A DNA stretch of 64,000 nt, taken from positions 1 through 64,000 of the forward strand of contig SFPC01000004.1 in assembly GCA_004552195.1 (NCBI GenBank). Reading direction: 5' to 3'. The position numbers and the translations under genes are program-made. Under the pieces are notes generated by a model. That model saw only the letters and a list, made by a program, of their open reading frames with translations, was not told where the DNA came from and made no database searches. The stretch is from Bacteroidales bacterium. Lineage in GTDB: Bacteria > Bacteroidota > Bacteroidia > Bacteroidales > Bacteroidaceae. The stretch's first letter is position 1; each line of letters opens with the position of its first letter. This document shows, piece after piece, positions 17,462-26,529 of the stretch.

Positions 17462-18448
17462 ATGAGCAACATCAAAGAAAGCTGGCAAGCCAAGGGGTAC
17501 GCCGATGAACCGATACCCGAAGGCATCGACCTCAAGGCCGAAATACGACGGATGTGCAGCGAGAAAAACGCCATCATCCTGGCACATTATTATACCGAAG
17601 GAGCCATCCAGGACTTGGCCGACTATGTGGGCGACAGCCTCGGACTGGCACAACAAGCGGCACGTACCAACGCCGACATCATCGTGATGTGCGGCGTCCA
17701 CTTTATGGGAGAAACGAATGCCATACTCTGCCCCGGCAAAAAGGTGGTGGTGCCCGACCTCAACGCCACTTGCTCGCTGGCAGAGAGCTGCCCGGCGGAC
17801 AAGTTCAAGGAGTTTGTCGAAGCACACCCCGACCACGAGGTGATTTCCTATGTCAACACTTCGGCCGCCGTCAAGGCATTGACCGACGTGGTGGTGACTT
17901 CGGGCAACGCCCGGCGCATCGTGGACAGTTTCCCACCCGACGCGAAACTCATCTTCGGTCCGGACCGCAACCTGGGCAACTACATCAACTCGGTGACGGG
18001 ACGGAACATGCTGCTCTGGGACGGCGCGTGCCATGTACACGAACGCTTCTCCGTGGAGAAACTGCTGGAATTGAAAAAGGAGTTCCCGAAGGCGCAAGTG
18101 CTGGTTCACCCGGAATGCCGGGGAGCCGTGGTGAAACTGGCTGACGTGGTGGGTTCCACCGCCGCCCTGCTGAAATTCGCCGTGGCCTCGCCCTGCGACA
18201 CGTTCTTGGTGGTGACGGAAAGCGGCATCCTGCACGAAATGCAGAAGCAGTGCCCGCAGAAACGGTTCATCCCCGTACCGCCGGAGGACAGCACCTGCGG
18301 CTGCAACGAGTGCAACTTCATGCGCCTGTGTACCTTGGAGAAGGTGTACAACGCGCTGCGCTACGAATGGCCCACCGTGGAGGTGCCCGAAGAGGTGGCC
18401 CGCGAGGCCATCAAACCCATCCGGCGTATGCTGGAGCTGAGCAAATAG
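17462..18448 (+). CDS. nadA: quinolinate synthase
   Basis: Condenses iminoaspartate with dihydroxyacetone phosphate to quinolinate in de novo NAD synthesis, using a [4Fe-4S] cluster. The 328-aa protein has IILAHYYTEGAIQDLADYVGDS near residue 38, MCGVHFMGETNAIL with Cys77, LVHPECRGAVVKLADVVGST, and the C-terminal CGCNECNFMRLCTLEKVYNAL. The three cluster cysteines are accounted for. The first in-frame ATG at 17435 overlaps the promoter, so the ATG at 17462 is chosen. Neither nadB nor nadC is adjacent, so it is a single-gene unit bounded by its own promoter and terminator. Confidence 0.94.
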   Translation: MSNIKESWQAKGYADEPIPEGIDLKAEIRRMCSEKNAIILAHYYTEGAIQDLADYVGDSLGLAQQAARTNADIIVMCGVHFMGETNAILCPGKKVVVPDLNATCSLAESCPADKFKEFVEAHPDHEVISYVNTSAAVKALTDVVVTSGNARRIVDSFPPDAKLIFGPDRNLGNYINSVTGRNMLLWDGACHVHERFSVEKLLELKKEFPKAQVLVHPECRGAVVKLADVVGSTAALLKFAVASPCDTFLVVTESGILHEMQKQCPQKRFIPVPPEDSTCGCNECNFMRLCTLEKVYNALRYEWPTVEVPEEVAREAIKPIRRMLELSK

Positions 18449-18459
18449 TCTTTGGCCGT

Positions 18460-18487
18460 GCCATGCCTCTTGTCGGGGCATGGTTTT
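18460..18487 (+). terminator. nadA terminator
   Basis: CCATGCC (18461-18467) pairs with GGCATGG (18477-18483), followed by TTTTC. It starts 12 bp after the nadA stop. Confidence 0.65.
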
Positions 18488-18554
18488 CTCATGGCCTCAT
18501 TTCCCCAACATCTCCTGAACTCATAACCTGCAACCCCCAAACTCCTTTCTGTTC

Positions 18555-20330
18555 ATGAACATTAACTCACGCGTCGAAGCACTGCGGGAATGGATGAAAA
18601 CTCACGGCGTGGACGCTTACTTGGTGCCCACAGCCGACCCGCACAACAGCGAATATATTGCCCCACACTGGATGTGCCGCGAATGGCTCACGGGCTTCAC
18701 CGGCTCGGCGGGCATGGCGGTGGTCACACTCCTGGATGCCGCGCTCTGGACCGACAGTCGCTACTGGCTGCAGGCGGAACAACAGCTGAAGGACACGCCT
18801 TTCTGCCTCATGTGTGAGGGCCGGGACGATGTGCCCTCACCCACGGAATGGTTAGAGAAGGAGGCGGAACTCTCAGGCAAGGCCCTGACGATTGCCGGCC
18901 CGGCAGACATGATGACTCGCGCCATGGCGGAAGAGGCCGAACAGGCGGGCATGACGCTGCGCACCGACCTGCCCGATGCTTTCGACGCGCTATGGACGGA
19001 ACGACCGCCGCTGCCGGCACAACCCATCGAACCGCAACCGGAGGAGTGGACGGGCCGCTGGGCATGGAACAAGCTGCAGCTTGTGGCCGACACACTCGAC
19101 AAACAGCTGACGGCTCCGTACTATCTGTTCAACGACCTGGCGGACATTGCCTGGCTGCTCAACCTGCGCGGGTCGGACATCGACTACAACCCTGTGTTCT
19201 TGGCTTACCTGATTTACGGCAAGGAGGAACGGCGCTTCGTGCTCTTCACTCACCCCGAAACGCTCACCCCGGAAGCCCGCCAACAGCTGGAGCAGGCTGA
19301 GGTGGGGGTGGCTTCTTACGAGGAGGCGGCGGATTTTTGCCGCAAATACCGCGTACAGGCCGCCGAAACGGTGACGGCAGCCCTCCGCGTAGCCACGGAA
19401 GAGCCTTTGGACAGTCCGGTGGTCATGCTCCGTGCGCAGAAGAACGAGGCGGAATGTGAAGGTTTCCGCCAGGCCATGCTGCGCGATGGCGTGGCGATGG
19501 TGCAGTTCCTGCGCCGGCTCGACGAAGCCATGGCCTCGGGCCAACGCATGACGGAACGCTCGGCCGACGAGCTGCTCACGTCGTTGCGAGCTGCCCAACC
19601 GGGCTTCCGTGAACTGAGTTTCCCCACCATTGCCGGCTATGCGGCACACGGGGCCATCGTCCACTACGAAGCGGACGAGAAGACGGATGCCAAACTCTGC
19701 CCCTGCGGACTGCTGCTGCTCGACAGCGGCGCACAGTTCGACTGCGGCACAACGGACATCACGCGCACCATCGCCCTGGGGCCGACCACGGAGGAGGAAC
19801 GCCGCGTCTACACGCTCGTGCTCAAAGGCCATCTCGCCCTGGCCCGCCTGCGCTTCCCCGAAGGGGCAACGGGCCTGCAGCTCGACCTGGCTGCCCGGCG
19901 CGACCTCTGGGCAGCGGGCTACGACTTCGGCCACGGCACGGGTCACGGTGTCGGGGCGCATCTCTGTGTGCATGAAGGGCCGCACCAAATCCGCAAAGAC
20001 CTGCGCCAATGTACGCTGGTGCCGTTCTGGCCCGGCATGACGGTGACGGACGAGCCGGGCGTGTACGTCCCGGGCCGCTTCGGCGTGCGCATCGAGAACG
20101 TGCTGCTGTGCCGCCGCGCCGGGGAAACACCTTTTGGCCGCTTCCTGGAATTTGAGAACCTCACGCTCTGCCCTTACGACCTGCGCCCCGTGGAACGTGC
20201 GCTGCTCACGGCTGAAGAGGTGGCGCAAATCAATGCCTACCACGCCGAGGTGTGCCAACGCCTCCTGCCGCTGCTCACCGACGAGGCGGACCGCAACTGG
20301 CTGCTCCAAGCCACCGCCCCACTGGCCTGA
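18555..20330 (+). CDS. Xaa-Pro aminopeptidase (M24B family)
   Basis: A 591-aa cytosolic metallopeptidase that removes an N-terminal residue next to proline. It has two creatinase-like N-terminal domains (residues about 1-300; DAYLVPTADPHNSEYI is characteristic) and a pita-bread catalytic domain. The metal ligands are visible: Asp in LLDSGAQFDCGTTDITRT (about 393-408, two Asp), His in GHGTGHGVGAHLCVHEGP, Glu in TVTDEPGVY and Glu in VRIENVLL. The length matches the long form common in Bacteroidota and eukaryotes rather than the shorter PepP of E. coli. Confidence 0.92.
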   Translation: MNINSRVEALREWMKTHGVDAYLVPTADPHNSEYIAPHWMCREWLTGFTGSAGMAVVTLLDAALWTDSRYWLQAEQQLKDTPFCLMCEGRDDVPSPTEWLEKEAELSGKALTIAGPADMMTRAMAEEAEQAGMTLRTDLPDAFDALWTERPPLPAQPIEPQPEEWTGRWAWNKLQLVADTLDKQLTAPYYLFNDLADIAWLLNLRGSDIDYNPVFLAYLIYGKEERRFVLFTHPETLTPEARQQLEQAEVGVASYEEAADFCRKYRVQAAETVTAALRVATEEPLDSPVVMLRAQKNEAECEGFRQAMLRDGVAMVQFLRRLDEAMASGQRMTERSADELLTSLRAAQPGFRELSFPTIAGYAAHGAIVHYEADEKTDAKLCPCGLLLLDSGAQFDCGTTDITRTIALGPTTEEERRVYTLVLKGHLALARLRFPEGATGLQLDLAARRDLWAAGYDFGHGTGHGVGAHLCVHEGPHQIRKDLRQCTLVPFWPGMTVTDEPGVYVPGRFGVRIENVLLCRRAGETPFGRFLEFENLTLCPYDLRPVERALLTAEEVAQINAYHAEVCQRLLPLLTDEADRNWLLQATAPLA

Positions 20331-20378
20331 GTTTTTTATAACCTATCCCTGACTTCATTTTACCACACCTTATTATAT

Positions 20379-20759
20379 ATGGAAACAACGCGCCAACAGA
20401 AAATAGCCCGCCTCATCCAGAAAGAGCTGGGCGACATCTTCCAAAAACAAACGCAGGCCACGCACGGCGTGCTCGTGTCGGTCAGTGCCGTACGCATCAG
20501 TCCAGACCTGAGCATCGCCAAGGGCTACTTGAGCATCTTCCCCTCGGAACGCGCACAGGAGATTTTGAACAACATCAACGCCAACGCGCGACAAATTCGC
20601 TACGACCTGGGCAAACGGGTGCGCTTCCAGCTGCGCATCATCCCGGAACTGAAGTTCTTCATCGACGACTCGCTCGACTATCTCGACCACATCGACGAAC
20701 TGCTCAAGGGCACTGAGCCGCAAACCGGGACACAAACCGACAATGATGAAGCACAGTAA
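20379..20759 (+). CDS. rbfA: 30S ribosome-binding factor A
   Basis: A 126-aa KH-like protein that binds the 30S subunit during late 16S rRNA 5' maturation. The opening TRQQKIARLIQKELGDIFQ and the DLSIAKGYLSIFP and RVRFQLRIIPELKFFIDDSLDY segments are characteristic. The short tail after residue 115 is hydrophilic. Its last 17 bp overlap the start of the permease gene, so the two are probably translationally coupled. Confidence 0.92.
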   Translation: METTRQQKIARLIQKELGDIFQKQTQATHGVLVSVSAVRISPDLSIAKGYLSIFPSERAQEILNNINANARQIRYDLGKRVRFQLRIIPELKFFIDDSLDYLDHIDELLKGTEPQTGTQTDNDEAQ

Positions 20760-21978
20760 CGCCCTGCCCCTGTTCATGGCCCTCCGTTACCTCTTCTCGC
20801 GGAAACGGGTGGGGGCCATCAACATCATCTCGGGCATCTCGGTGGCCGGGGTGGCTTTCGGCACGGCGGCTCTGCTCTGTACGCTGTCGGTGTTCAACGG
20901 TTTCCACGACCTCATCGGCGGTCTGTACACGGCCTTCGACCCCGAGATTGAAGTGGTGCCGGCCAAGGGGAAACTGGCTGCTGCCGACGACCCCGTGCTG
21001 GCGCGCATCGAGGCGCACCCGCAGGTGAAGGCGGCATCGGCCTGCTTGGAGGACAACGCACTCATCCTTTTCCGGGGCCGGCCCATGGTCATCAACCTCA
21101 AAGGGGTGGACGACCGTTTCGACTCGGTGACGAACATCCGCTCCATCCTCTACGGCACAGGCACTTACCGCCTCCACGCACCAGATATCAACTACGGCAT
21201 TCCCGGCATCGGTCTGGCGGCGGTGATAGGCAGTATCGACTACGGCTCCATCCAAATCTGCGCGCCACGGAAGGGGGAGAAGGTGAACCTGAACAACCCT
21301 TCGGAGAGCTTCAACGCCGACGATCTGACATCGCCCAACCTCTGCTTCCAGGTGAGCCAGCGTAAGTACGACGAGAACTACATGCTCACATCGCTGGACT
21401 TTGCCCAGAACCTTTTCGAGCAGCAGGGCTGCATCACGGGTCTGGAACTGCGGCTGAAACCAGGGGCCGACGTGCAGGCGGTGAAGCAGGAGCTGCGCGA
21501 GATGGCGGGCGACAATTACCGCGTGCTCGACCGGCTGGAACAGCAGGAGGAGGTGTTCAACGTGATGAACATCGAGAAAATGATGGCTTACCTTTTTCTC
21601 ACCTTCATCCTGTTGGTGGCGTGCTTCAACATCGTGGGCTCGGTTTCAATGCTGATTATCGACAAACGGGCGGACATGGACACGCTGCGCCATTTAGGCG
21701 CGGACAACAAGCTCATCTTCCGCATTTTCCTTTACGAGGGCCGGCTCATCGCCACGCTGGGCGCGATAATCGGGACGGTGCTGGGCCTGACGCTGTGCTG
21801 GCTGCAGCAGTCGTTCGGCTTCCTGCGGCTCGGCGCATCGGAGGGCAGCTTCATCGTTGACGCTTATCCCGTGAGCATCCACCCGACCGACGTGGTGCTG
21901 GTGCTGGCCACGGTGCTCGTGGTGGGCTATGCCAGCGTGTGGTATCCCGTGAAATACCTCAGCCGCAAGTACCTGTAG
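20743..21978 (+). CDS. LolC/E-type ABC transporter permease
   Basis: A 411-aa FtsX-like permease of the lipoprotein-releasing type. It starts LFMALRYLFSRKRVGAINIISGIS, a signature of LolC/E-like proteins, with a first membrane segment near residue 25-50. A large periplasmic domain follows, then three membrane segments (about 280-305, 330-355 and 380-400); SMLIIDKRADMDTLRHLGA is the coupling region that meets the ATPase. No ATPase gene (lolD) is adjacent. It probably helps release lipoproteins from the inner membrane, though the substrate is inferred only from family. It overlaps rbfA by 17 bp. Confidence 0.87.
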   Translation: MMKHSNALPLFMALRYLFSRKRVGAINIISGISVAGVAFGTAALLCTLSVFNGFHDLIGGLYTAFDPEIEVVPAKGKLAAADDPVLARIEAHPQVKAASACLEDNALILFRGRPMVINLKGVDDRFDSVTNIRSILYGTGTYRLHAPDINYGIPGIGLAAVIGSIDYGSIQICAPRKGEKVNLNNPSESFNADDLTSPNLCFQVSQRKYDENYMLTSLDFAQNLFEQQGCITGLELRLKPGADVQAVKQELREMAGDNYRVLDRLEQQEEVFNVMNIEKMMAYLFLTFILLVACFNIVGSVSMLIIDKRADMDTLRHLGADNKLIFRIFLYEGRLIATLGAIIGTVLGLTLCWLQQSFGFLRLGASEGSFIVDAYPVSIHPTDVVLVLATVLVVGYASVWYPVKYLSRKYL

Positions 21979-22099
21979 CCCACGGCGCAGCTCTCCGGCT
22001 CATCAGACCGGCTCTCCTTGTTTCGCATTGTGGATAAGACCGCAACACCCCAAGCCCTTTTTCGTTTATATCATCTGTTTTTTTCATCATCTCCGCCTC

Positions 22100-22522
22100 A
22101 TGAAACTTCTCATCGTGAACGGGCCCAACCTGAACCGCTTGGGCAACCGCGAACCCGGCATTTACGGTTCACAAACCATGGACGACTGTCTGCAAGCCCT
22201 GCGCCTGCGCTATCCCGACGACGAGATAGCCTATTTCCAAAGCAATGTGGAGGGCCTGCTCATCGACCGCCTGCAACAGGCCGCCGACGAAGGGGTGGAA
22301 GGCGTCGCGCTGAACGCCGGGGCGTATACGCACACTTCGATAGCCCTGCACGACTGCATCCGCTCGCTGCCCTTCCCCGTGGTGGAGCTGCACATCAGCA
22401 ATGTCCACCGCCGCGAAGCATTCCGCCACCACTCGGTGCTCGCCGCAGCCTGTGCCGGCGTTATCTGCGGCTTCGGAACGGACAGTTACCGCTTGGCCAT
22501 CGAAGCACTGAAAGGAGTTTAA
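22100..22522 (+). CDS. aroQ: type II 3-dehydroquinate dehydratase
   Basis: Third step of the shikimate pathway, reversible dehydration of 3-dehydroquinate. The 140-aa protein shows NGPNLNRLGNREPGIYG (catalytic Tyr22 and neighbouring Arg), NAGAYTHTSIALHDCI, and ELHISNVHRREAFRHHS with the second catalytic His. An upstream in-frame ATG at 22028 would add 24 residues unlike the family, so the ATG at 22100 is chosen. It precedes pyk by 37 bp. Confidence 0.95.
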   Translation: MKLLIVNGPNLNRLGNREPGIYGSQTMDDCLQALRLRYPDDEIAYFQSNVEGLLIDRLQQAADEGVEGVALNAGAYTHTSIALHDCIRSLPFPVVELHISNVHRREAFRHHSVLAAACAGVICGFGTDSYRLAIEALKGV

Positions 22523-22559
22523 ACAACATCTGACACACACCTTAACTAAACTACCAACT

Positions 22560-23999
22560 ATGTACAAGAAAACAAAAATCGTTGCCACCATCTCAGACCA
22601 ACGCTGCGATGTGGGACTCATCCAACGGCTCTACGATGCCGGAATGAACGTGGTACGCCTCAACACGGCGCACCAGAACGCGGCGGGCATGAAACGCGTC
22701 ATCGACAATGTGCGCGAGGTGTCGAGCCACATGGCCATCCTCGTCGACACCAAAGGACCGGAGGTGCGCACCACGGCCACCGACACGCCCATTGATTTCA
22801 AAAAAGGCGACATGGTGAACATCGTGGGCAACCCGGAACTGCGGACAACGCACGAAACGATTGCCGTGACCTACAAGGATTTTGTCAAGGACGTGGGCGT
22901 GGGGGCACACATTCTCATCGACGACGGCGACCTGGGCCTCGTGGTGGACCATAAGGACGGCGCGATGCTGACCTGCCACGTGGAAAACGATGCCACGCTG
23001 GGCTCGCGCAAAAGTGTCAACGTGCCGGGCGTACGCATCAACCTGCCGGCACTCACGGAGCGCGACCGCGAGAACATTGCCTTTGCCATCGACTACGACG
23101 TGGCCTTCATAGCCCACAGCTTTGTACGTTCCAAAGAGGACATCGCTGAAATCCGCCATCTGCTCGATGCTGCCGGCAGCGACATCCGCATCATCGCGAA
23201 AATCGAGAACCAGGAAGGGGTGGACCACATCGACGAAATACTGGAGGCGGCCGACGGCATCATGGTGGCACGCGGCGACCTGGGCATCGAAGTGCCGCAA
23301 GAACGCATCCCGGGCATCCAGCGGCGGCTCGTGGACAAGGCCATCAAGGCACATAAGCCGGTCATCGTGGCCACACAGATGCTCCAGAGCATGATACACA
23401 ACCCACGGCCCACGCGCACAGAGGTGACGGACATCGCCAACGCCGTGTATTCGCGTGCCGACGCGCTGATGCTCTCCGGCGAAACGGCCTACGGCGACTA
23501 TCCCGAAGAGGCGGTGAAGGTGATGGCGACCATCGCGTTGCAGGCGGAACAGGAGTCGTTCAAAGAGTTCGGAGGCATGGACATACCCCTGTCGCCCAAT
23601 CCGGACGTGACGGAGTTCTTCGCCAAGGAGGCGGTGATGGCCACGAAGCAGATGAAACTGCGCGCCATCATCATGGACTCGTTCACGGGACGCACGGCAC
23701 GCTACGTTTCGTCGTTCCGTGGCAAATGCACCATCCTGGCCATCTGCTACAAGGCGAAGACAGTGCGCCACCTGGCCCTCTCTTACGGTGTTTATGCCAT
23801 CTATATGCCCATGAAGAGCTACGGCCACGAGTTCCTGCTGGCGGCCCTGCGCAAACTCCTGACGGACAATATGCTGCGCCCCGAGGACCGCATCTGCTAC
23901 CTCGGTTCGCAACGGAAAGAACAGCGCACCTCGTTTATGGAAATGAACATTGTGGAAAACCTGTTCGAGAGCGAGGGGGAAGAGACGTACCCGAACTGA
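22560..23999 (+). CDS. pyk: pyruvate kinase
   Basis: Converts phosphoenolpyruvate and ADP to pyruvate and ATP. The 479-aa protein begins KKTKIVATISDQRCD and carries DTKGPEVRT, IIAKIENQEGVDHIDEIL (catalytic Lys), MVARGDLGIEVP (metal Glu/Asp), VIVATQMLQSM and MLSGETAYGDYPEEAV. The C-terminal regulatory-type domain is complete to about residue 465. Together with pckA at 35 kb it covers the enzymes around phosphoenolpyruvate, although they are not linked. Confidence 0.96.
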   Translation: MYKKTKIVATISDQRCDVGLIQRLYDAGMNVVRLNTAHQNAAGMKRVIDNVREVSSHMAILVDTKGPEVRTTATDTPIDFKKGDMVNIVGNPELRTTHETIAVTYKDFVKDVGVGAHILIDDGDLGLVVDHKDGAMLTCHVENDATLGSRKSVNVPGVRINLPALTERDRENIAFAIDYDVAFIAHSFVRSKEDIAEIRHLLDAAGSDIRIIAKIENQEGVDHIDEILEAADGIMVARGDLGIEVPQERIPGIQRRLVDKAIKAHKPVIVATQMLQSMIHNPRPTRTEVTDIANAVYSRADALMLSGETAYGDYPEEAVKVMATIALQAEQESFKEFGGMDIPLSPNPDVTEFFAKEAVMATKQMKLRAIIMDSFTGRTARYVSSFRGKCTILAICYKAKTVRHLALSYGVYAIYMPMKSYGHEFLLAALRKLLTDNMLRPEDRICYLGSQRKEQRTSFMEMNIVENLFESEGEETYPN

Positions 24000-24078
24000 A
24001 ACCCCTTCCGCCTTTCGCCCAAAAATATCCCGTTCCTCACCCTACCACTCCACTTTTCCCCTCAAAAAATCCCCTGCC

Positions 24079-24711
24079 ATGCTCTCTGACTACATAGCCT
24101 CCCATTCCACCCCGCCCGACGAATACCTGCACCGCCTTTACCGCGCCACCCACCTGCACCTGCTGCGTCCGCGCATGACGACCGGCCCCGTGCAGGGGCA
24201 GCTGCTGCGGATGCTGATGCAGATGGTGCAGCCCCGCACGGTGGTGGAGATAGGCACTTTCTCGGGCTATGCCGCCCTGGCCATGGCTTCGGGAATGCCG
24301 GCGGAAGGGGTGGTCCACACGTTCGAGGTGAACGATGAACAGGAACCTTTCACCCGCCCGTGGTTAGAGGGCGCGCCCTACGCTGCCAAGGTGAAAATGT
24401 GGATAGGCAACGTGTTTGAGCTCCTGCCGCCCATGGAGCTGCAAATCGACGTGGCTTACATCGACGCGAACAAGCGGGAGTACCTTGACTACTACGACCT
24501 GCTCATGCCCTATATGCACCCGGGTTCGCTCCTGCTGGCTGACAACACGCTGTGGGACGGACACGTCACCGACCCCGCCTACGACCATGACGCACAAACG
24601 GTGGCCATCAGGCAGTTCAACGACCGCATCGCCGCCGACCCGCGTGTGGAACAGGTCATCCTGCCCCTGCGCGACGGCCTGTCCTTGCTGCGCGTAGTGG
24701 AGGAGGAATAG
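24079..24711 (+). CDS. class I SAM-dependent O-methyltransferase
   Basis: A 210-aa protein of the caffeoyl-CoA/catechol O-methyltransferase family. It has VVEIGTFSGYAALAMASGMP (AdoMet motif I), HTFEVNDEQEPF, DVAYIDANKREYLDYYDLLMPYMHPG with the metal-binding Asp and Asn, and LLADNTLWDG. The start at 24079 is preferred because the upstream extension overlaps pyk and does not resemble the family. The physiological substrate is unknown. A strong terminator follows. Confidence 0.87.
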   Translation: MLSDYIASHSTPPDEYLHRLYRATHLHLLRPRMTTGPVQGQLLRMLMQMVQPRTVVEIGTFSGYAALAMASGMPAEGVVHTFEVNDEQEPFTRPWLEGAPYAAKVKMWIGNVFELLPPMELQIDVAYIDANKREYLDYYDLLMPYMHPGSLLLADNTLWDGHVTDPAYDHDAQTVAIRQFNDRIAADPRVEQVILPLRDGLSLLRVVEEE

Positions 24712-24801
24712 ACGCAGAGAAGGGGCAAGTGAGGGCAACAAACGACTTTCCACATTAACATTTTTAACCTATCTGCACTTTTAAAGCAGCAGAAAAACAT
24801 A

Positions 24802-24842
24802 GCATTCGGCGAGTTGCGCGCACAACTCGCCGAATGCGTTTT
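24802..24842 (+). terminator. strong terminator after the O-methyltransferase
   Basis: Perfect 15-bp stem, GCATTCGGCGAGTTG (24802-24816) with CAACTCGCCGAATGC (24823-24837), a 6-base loop, then GTTTTA. Confidence 0.85.
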
Positions 24843-24905
24843 ACTACTCGCCAACTATTTTTTTCAAGTCGCCGACTATTTTTTCCTACTCCAAGAGTTG
24901 TAAAC
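24841..24905 (-). repeat. family C repeat, reverse copy
   Basis: CTACTCGCCAACTATTTTTT, then CAAGTCGCCGACTATTTTTT and CCTACTCCAAGAGTTG match the family C module in reverse. It directly abuts the terminator stem, whose sequence GGCGAGTTG/CAACTCGCC also resembles the family C palindrome. Confidence 0.65.
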
Positions 24906-24945
24906 CGTTGTCCGGCGCTGTTTTTTGCCGTAATAGCCGCAAAAT

Positions 24946-25050
24946 GAAAGGAAGAAGTCCGCCGAGATGAACTTCTTCCTTTTCCTATGCCAAAGGTAAG
25001 GCTTTTTTGCCCAACAAGCAAATCGGCCGCTCCGATTTTAACATTTCGAA
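24946..25050 (-). repeat. family D repeat, reverse copy
   Basis: On the minus strand this aligns with 42145-42246: AAATGTTAAAATC, then GGCCGATTTG, CCTTACCTTTGGC, AAAAGGAAGAAG and GGCGGACTTCTTCC in the same order. GAAGAAGT and AACTTCTTC form an internal hairpin. With the C module it fills the 24712-25268 gap; the other bases hold no gene. Confidence 0.68.
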
Positions 25051-25195
25051 CCAAGGCGGGAGCACCGGGAAAAACGGGTGCGCCACCTCCTCGCGCCGAC
25101 ATTTCCGCTCTGCGAATTCACTCCCGCATCCCTCCTTCCTTCCACCTCGCCGGCAGCACGCAATCCGTAGATTTTTGTTAAAAACACCACATCCC

Positions 25196-25227
25196 TTGGA
25201 TTTCCCCCTGCTTTCGTTGTACTTTTG
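25196..25227 (+). promoter_or_regulatory. promoter of the ftsX cluster
   Basis: TACTTTTG (25220-25227) is a perfect -7 element 42 bp before the ftsX start. A weak TTGG (25196-25199) lies 20 bp upstream of it. Confidence 0.6.
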
Positions 25228-25268
25228 TGCCAATTTAGCGTAACTGTGCAGGTTCCTGCATACACAAT

Positions 25269-26159
25269 ATGACAAAAAACAGAAAAAAATCACGCAAGGC
25301 CGGCCGCTTCGGCACCATCACCACCACCATCAGCACCACTTTGGTACTCATTCTGCTCGGGTTGGTGGTGCTCTTTGTGAACCTCGGCAACAACTTCAGC
25401 CGACAGCTGCGCGAAGGGCTGACGGTGGAAGTGATGCTGCACGACAGTATTTCCCAGGCCGACCTGCTGACCGTACAAACCCGGCTGCGCGAGGCTCCCT
25501 ACTCCCGCAAGGTGGATTATATCTCTAAAGAGCGCGGCACCCGCGAGATGAACGAGGCGTTGCAAGACGATATGGTCGACTTTGTCGGCGAAAGTCCCAT
25601 CCCGGCGGAGTTCGAGGTGTACCTGAAGGCGGACTACGCCTGTCCGGACAGTCTCAACCGCTACGAAGCGAGCATCAAGAAAATGCCGGGCGTGATAGAC
25701 GTAAACTATCCGCGCGACGTGATGGAAAGCCTCGACCGCACCATCCCCGCCGTGGGGCTTGGCCTGCTCGTTGTGGCGGCACTCCTTACCTTAGTGTCGT
25801 TCTCGCTCATCAACAACACGGTGCGCATGAGCGTATATGCCCGACGTTACAGCATACAAACGATGAAACTCGTGGGAGCCGGCTGGGGCTTTATCCGACG
25901 CCCCTTTATCTGGCAGGCATTCCGCATTGGGTTGGTGGCGGCCCTTGTGGCCGGTTCACTGCTCGGCGGCGCACTCTACTACCTGCAGTTTGAGGCCGGC
26001 GCGGGCGACATCTATTTCAACCAACTCATTACGCCGTGGGTATGGGCCGCCACATTGGGCACCGTAGTGGTGTGTGGCATTTGCCTGACCATGTGTTGCG
26101 CTTACGTGTCGGTAAACCGGTATCTGCACATGAGCAGCCACATGATTTATCTCAAGTAA
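25269..26159 (+). CDS. ftsX: FtsX-like cell division permease
   Basis: A 296-aa inner-membrane protein of the FtsX family; with FtsE it transmits signals across the membrane to cell-wall hydrolases during division. One membrane segment near residues 20-42 is followed by a periplasmic domain (about 45-165) and three C-terminal segments; SFSLINNTVRMSVYARRYSIQTMKLVGA is the cytoplasmic coupling part. ftsE is not adjacent, as is common in Bacteroidales. It heads the plus-strand series ftsX, DUF3098, uppP, truB, queA. Confidence 0.87.
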   Translation: MTKNRKKSRKAGRFGTITTTISTTLVLILLGLVVLFVNLGNNFSRQLREGLTVEVMLHDSISQADLLTVQTRLREAPYSRKVDYISKERGTREMNEALQDDMVDFVGESPIPAEFEVYLKADYACPDSLNRYEASIKKMPGVIDVNYPRDVMESLDRTIPAVGLGLLVVAALLTLVSFSLINNTVRMSVYARRYSIQTMKLVGAGWGFIRRPFIWQAFRIGLVAALVAGSLLGGALYYLQFEAGAGDIYFNQLITPWVWAATLGTVVVCGICLTMCCAYVSVNRYLHMSSHMIYLK

Positions 26160-26235
26160 CATCCGGAAACCGAATGCCAGCCGGCATCACAGCCTCCGGC
26201 CTTCGGTATTTCCTAACAACCAAAATACACTTTAT

Positions 26236-26508
26236 ATGTCCTCCCAAAACAAAAGGGTCTTTGCCTTTGACCGCGTTAACTTCATCTTGTTGGCCATTGG
26301 CATGGCCGTTGTCATCCTGGGCATGGTGCTGATGTCCGGCTCCGGCTCCAACGAACACACCTTCAACCCCGACATCTTCGATGCCCGCCACATCAAAGTG
26401 GCTCCCGCCGTATGTCTCTTTGGTTACCTCTTCATGATTTACGGCATCTTGCGCCGCCCGCGCCACGACGAAGAAACTTCAACCGACACCAAAAAGGTTG
26501 AAAAATAA
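26236..26508 (+). CDS. DUF3098 small membrane protein
   Basis: A 90-aa protein with two membrane segments: VNFILLAIGMAVVILGMVLM (about 13-32) and KVAPAVCLFGYLFMIYGIL (about 55-73). Between them SGSGSNEHTFNPDIFDARHI is typical of the DUF3098 family, found next to ftsX and uppP in Bacteroidota. The short tail is charged. No function is known; the conserved neighbours suggest a link to division or envelope synthesis. Confidence 0.88.
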   Translation: MSSQNKRVFAFDRVNFILLAIGMAVVILGMVLMSGSGSNEHTFNPDIFDARHIKVAPAVCLFGYLFMIYGILRRPRHDEETSTDTKKVEK

Positions 26509-26529
26509 TCCTCATATTTCTGCATACAC

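Noticed and set aside
22593..23912. 439-codon open frame opposite pyk, and similar long antisense frames over comparable GC-rich genes
   Set aside because: They overlap well-supported genes, lack promoters and family motifs, and show the same His/Val/Arg-rich shadow composition.
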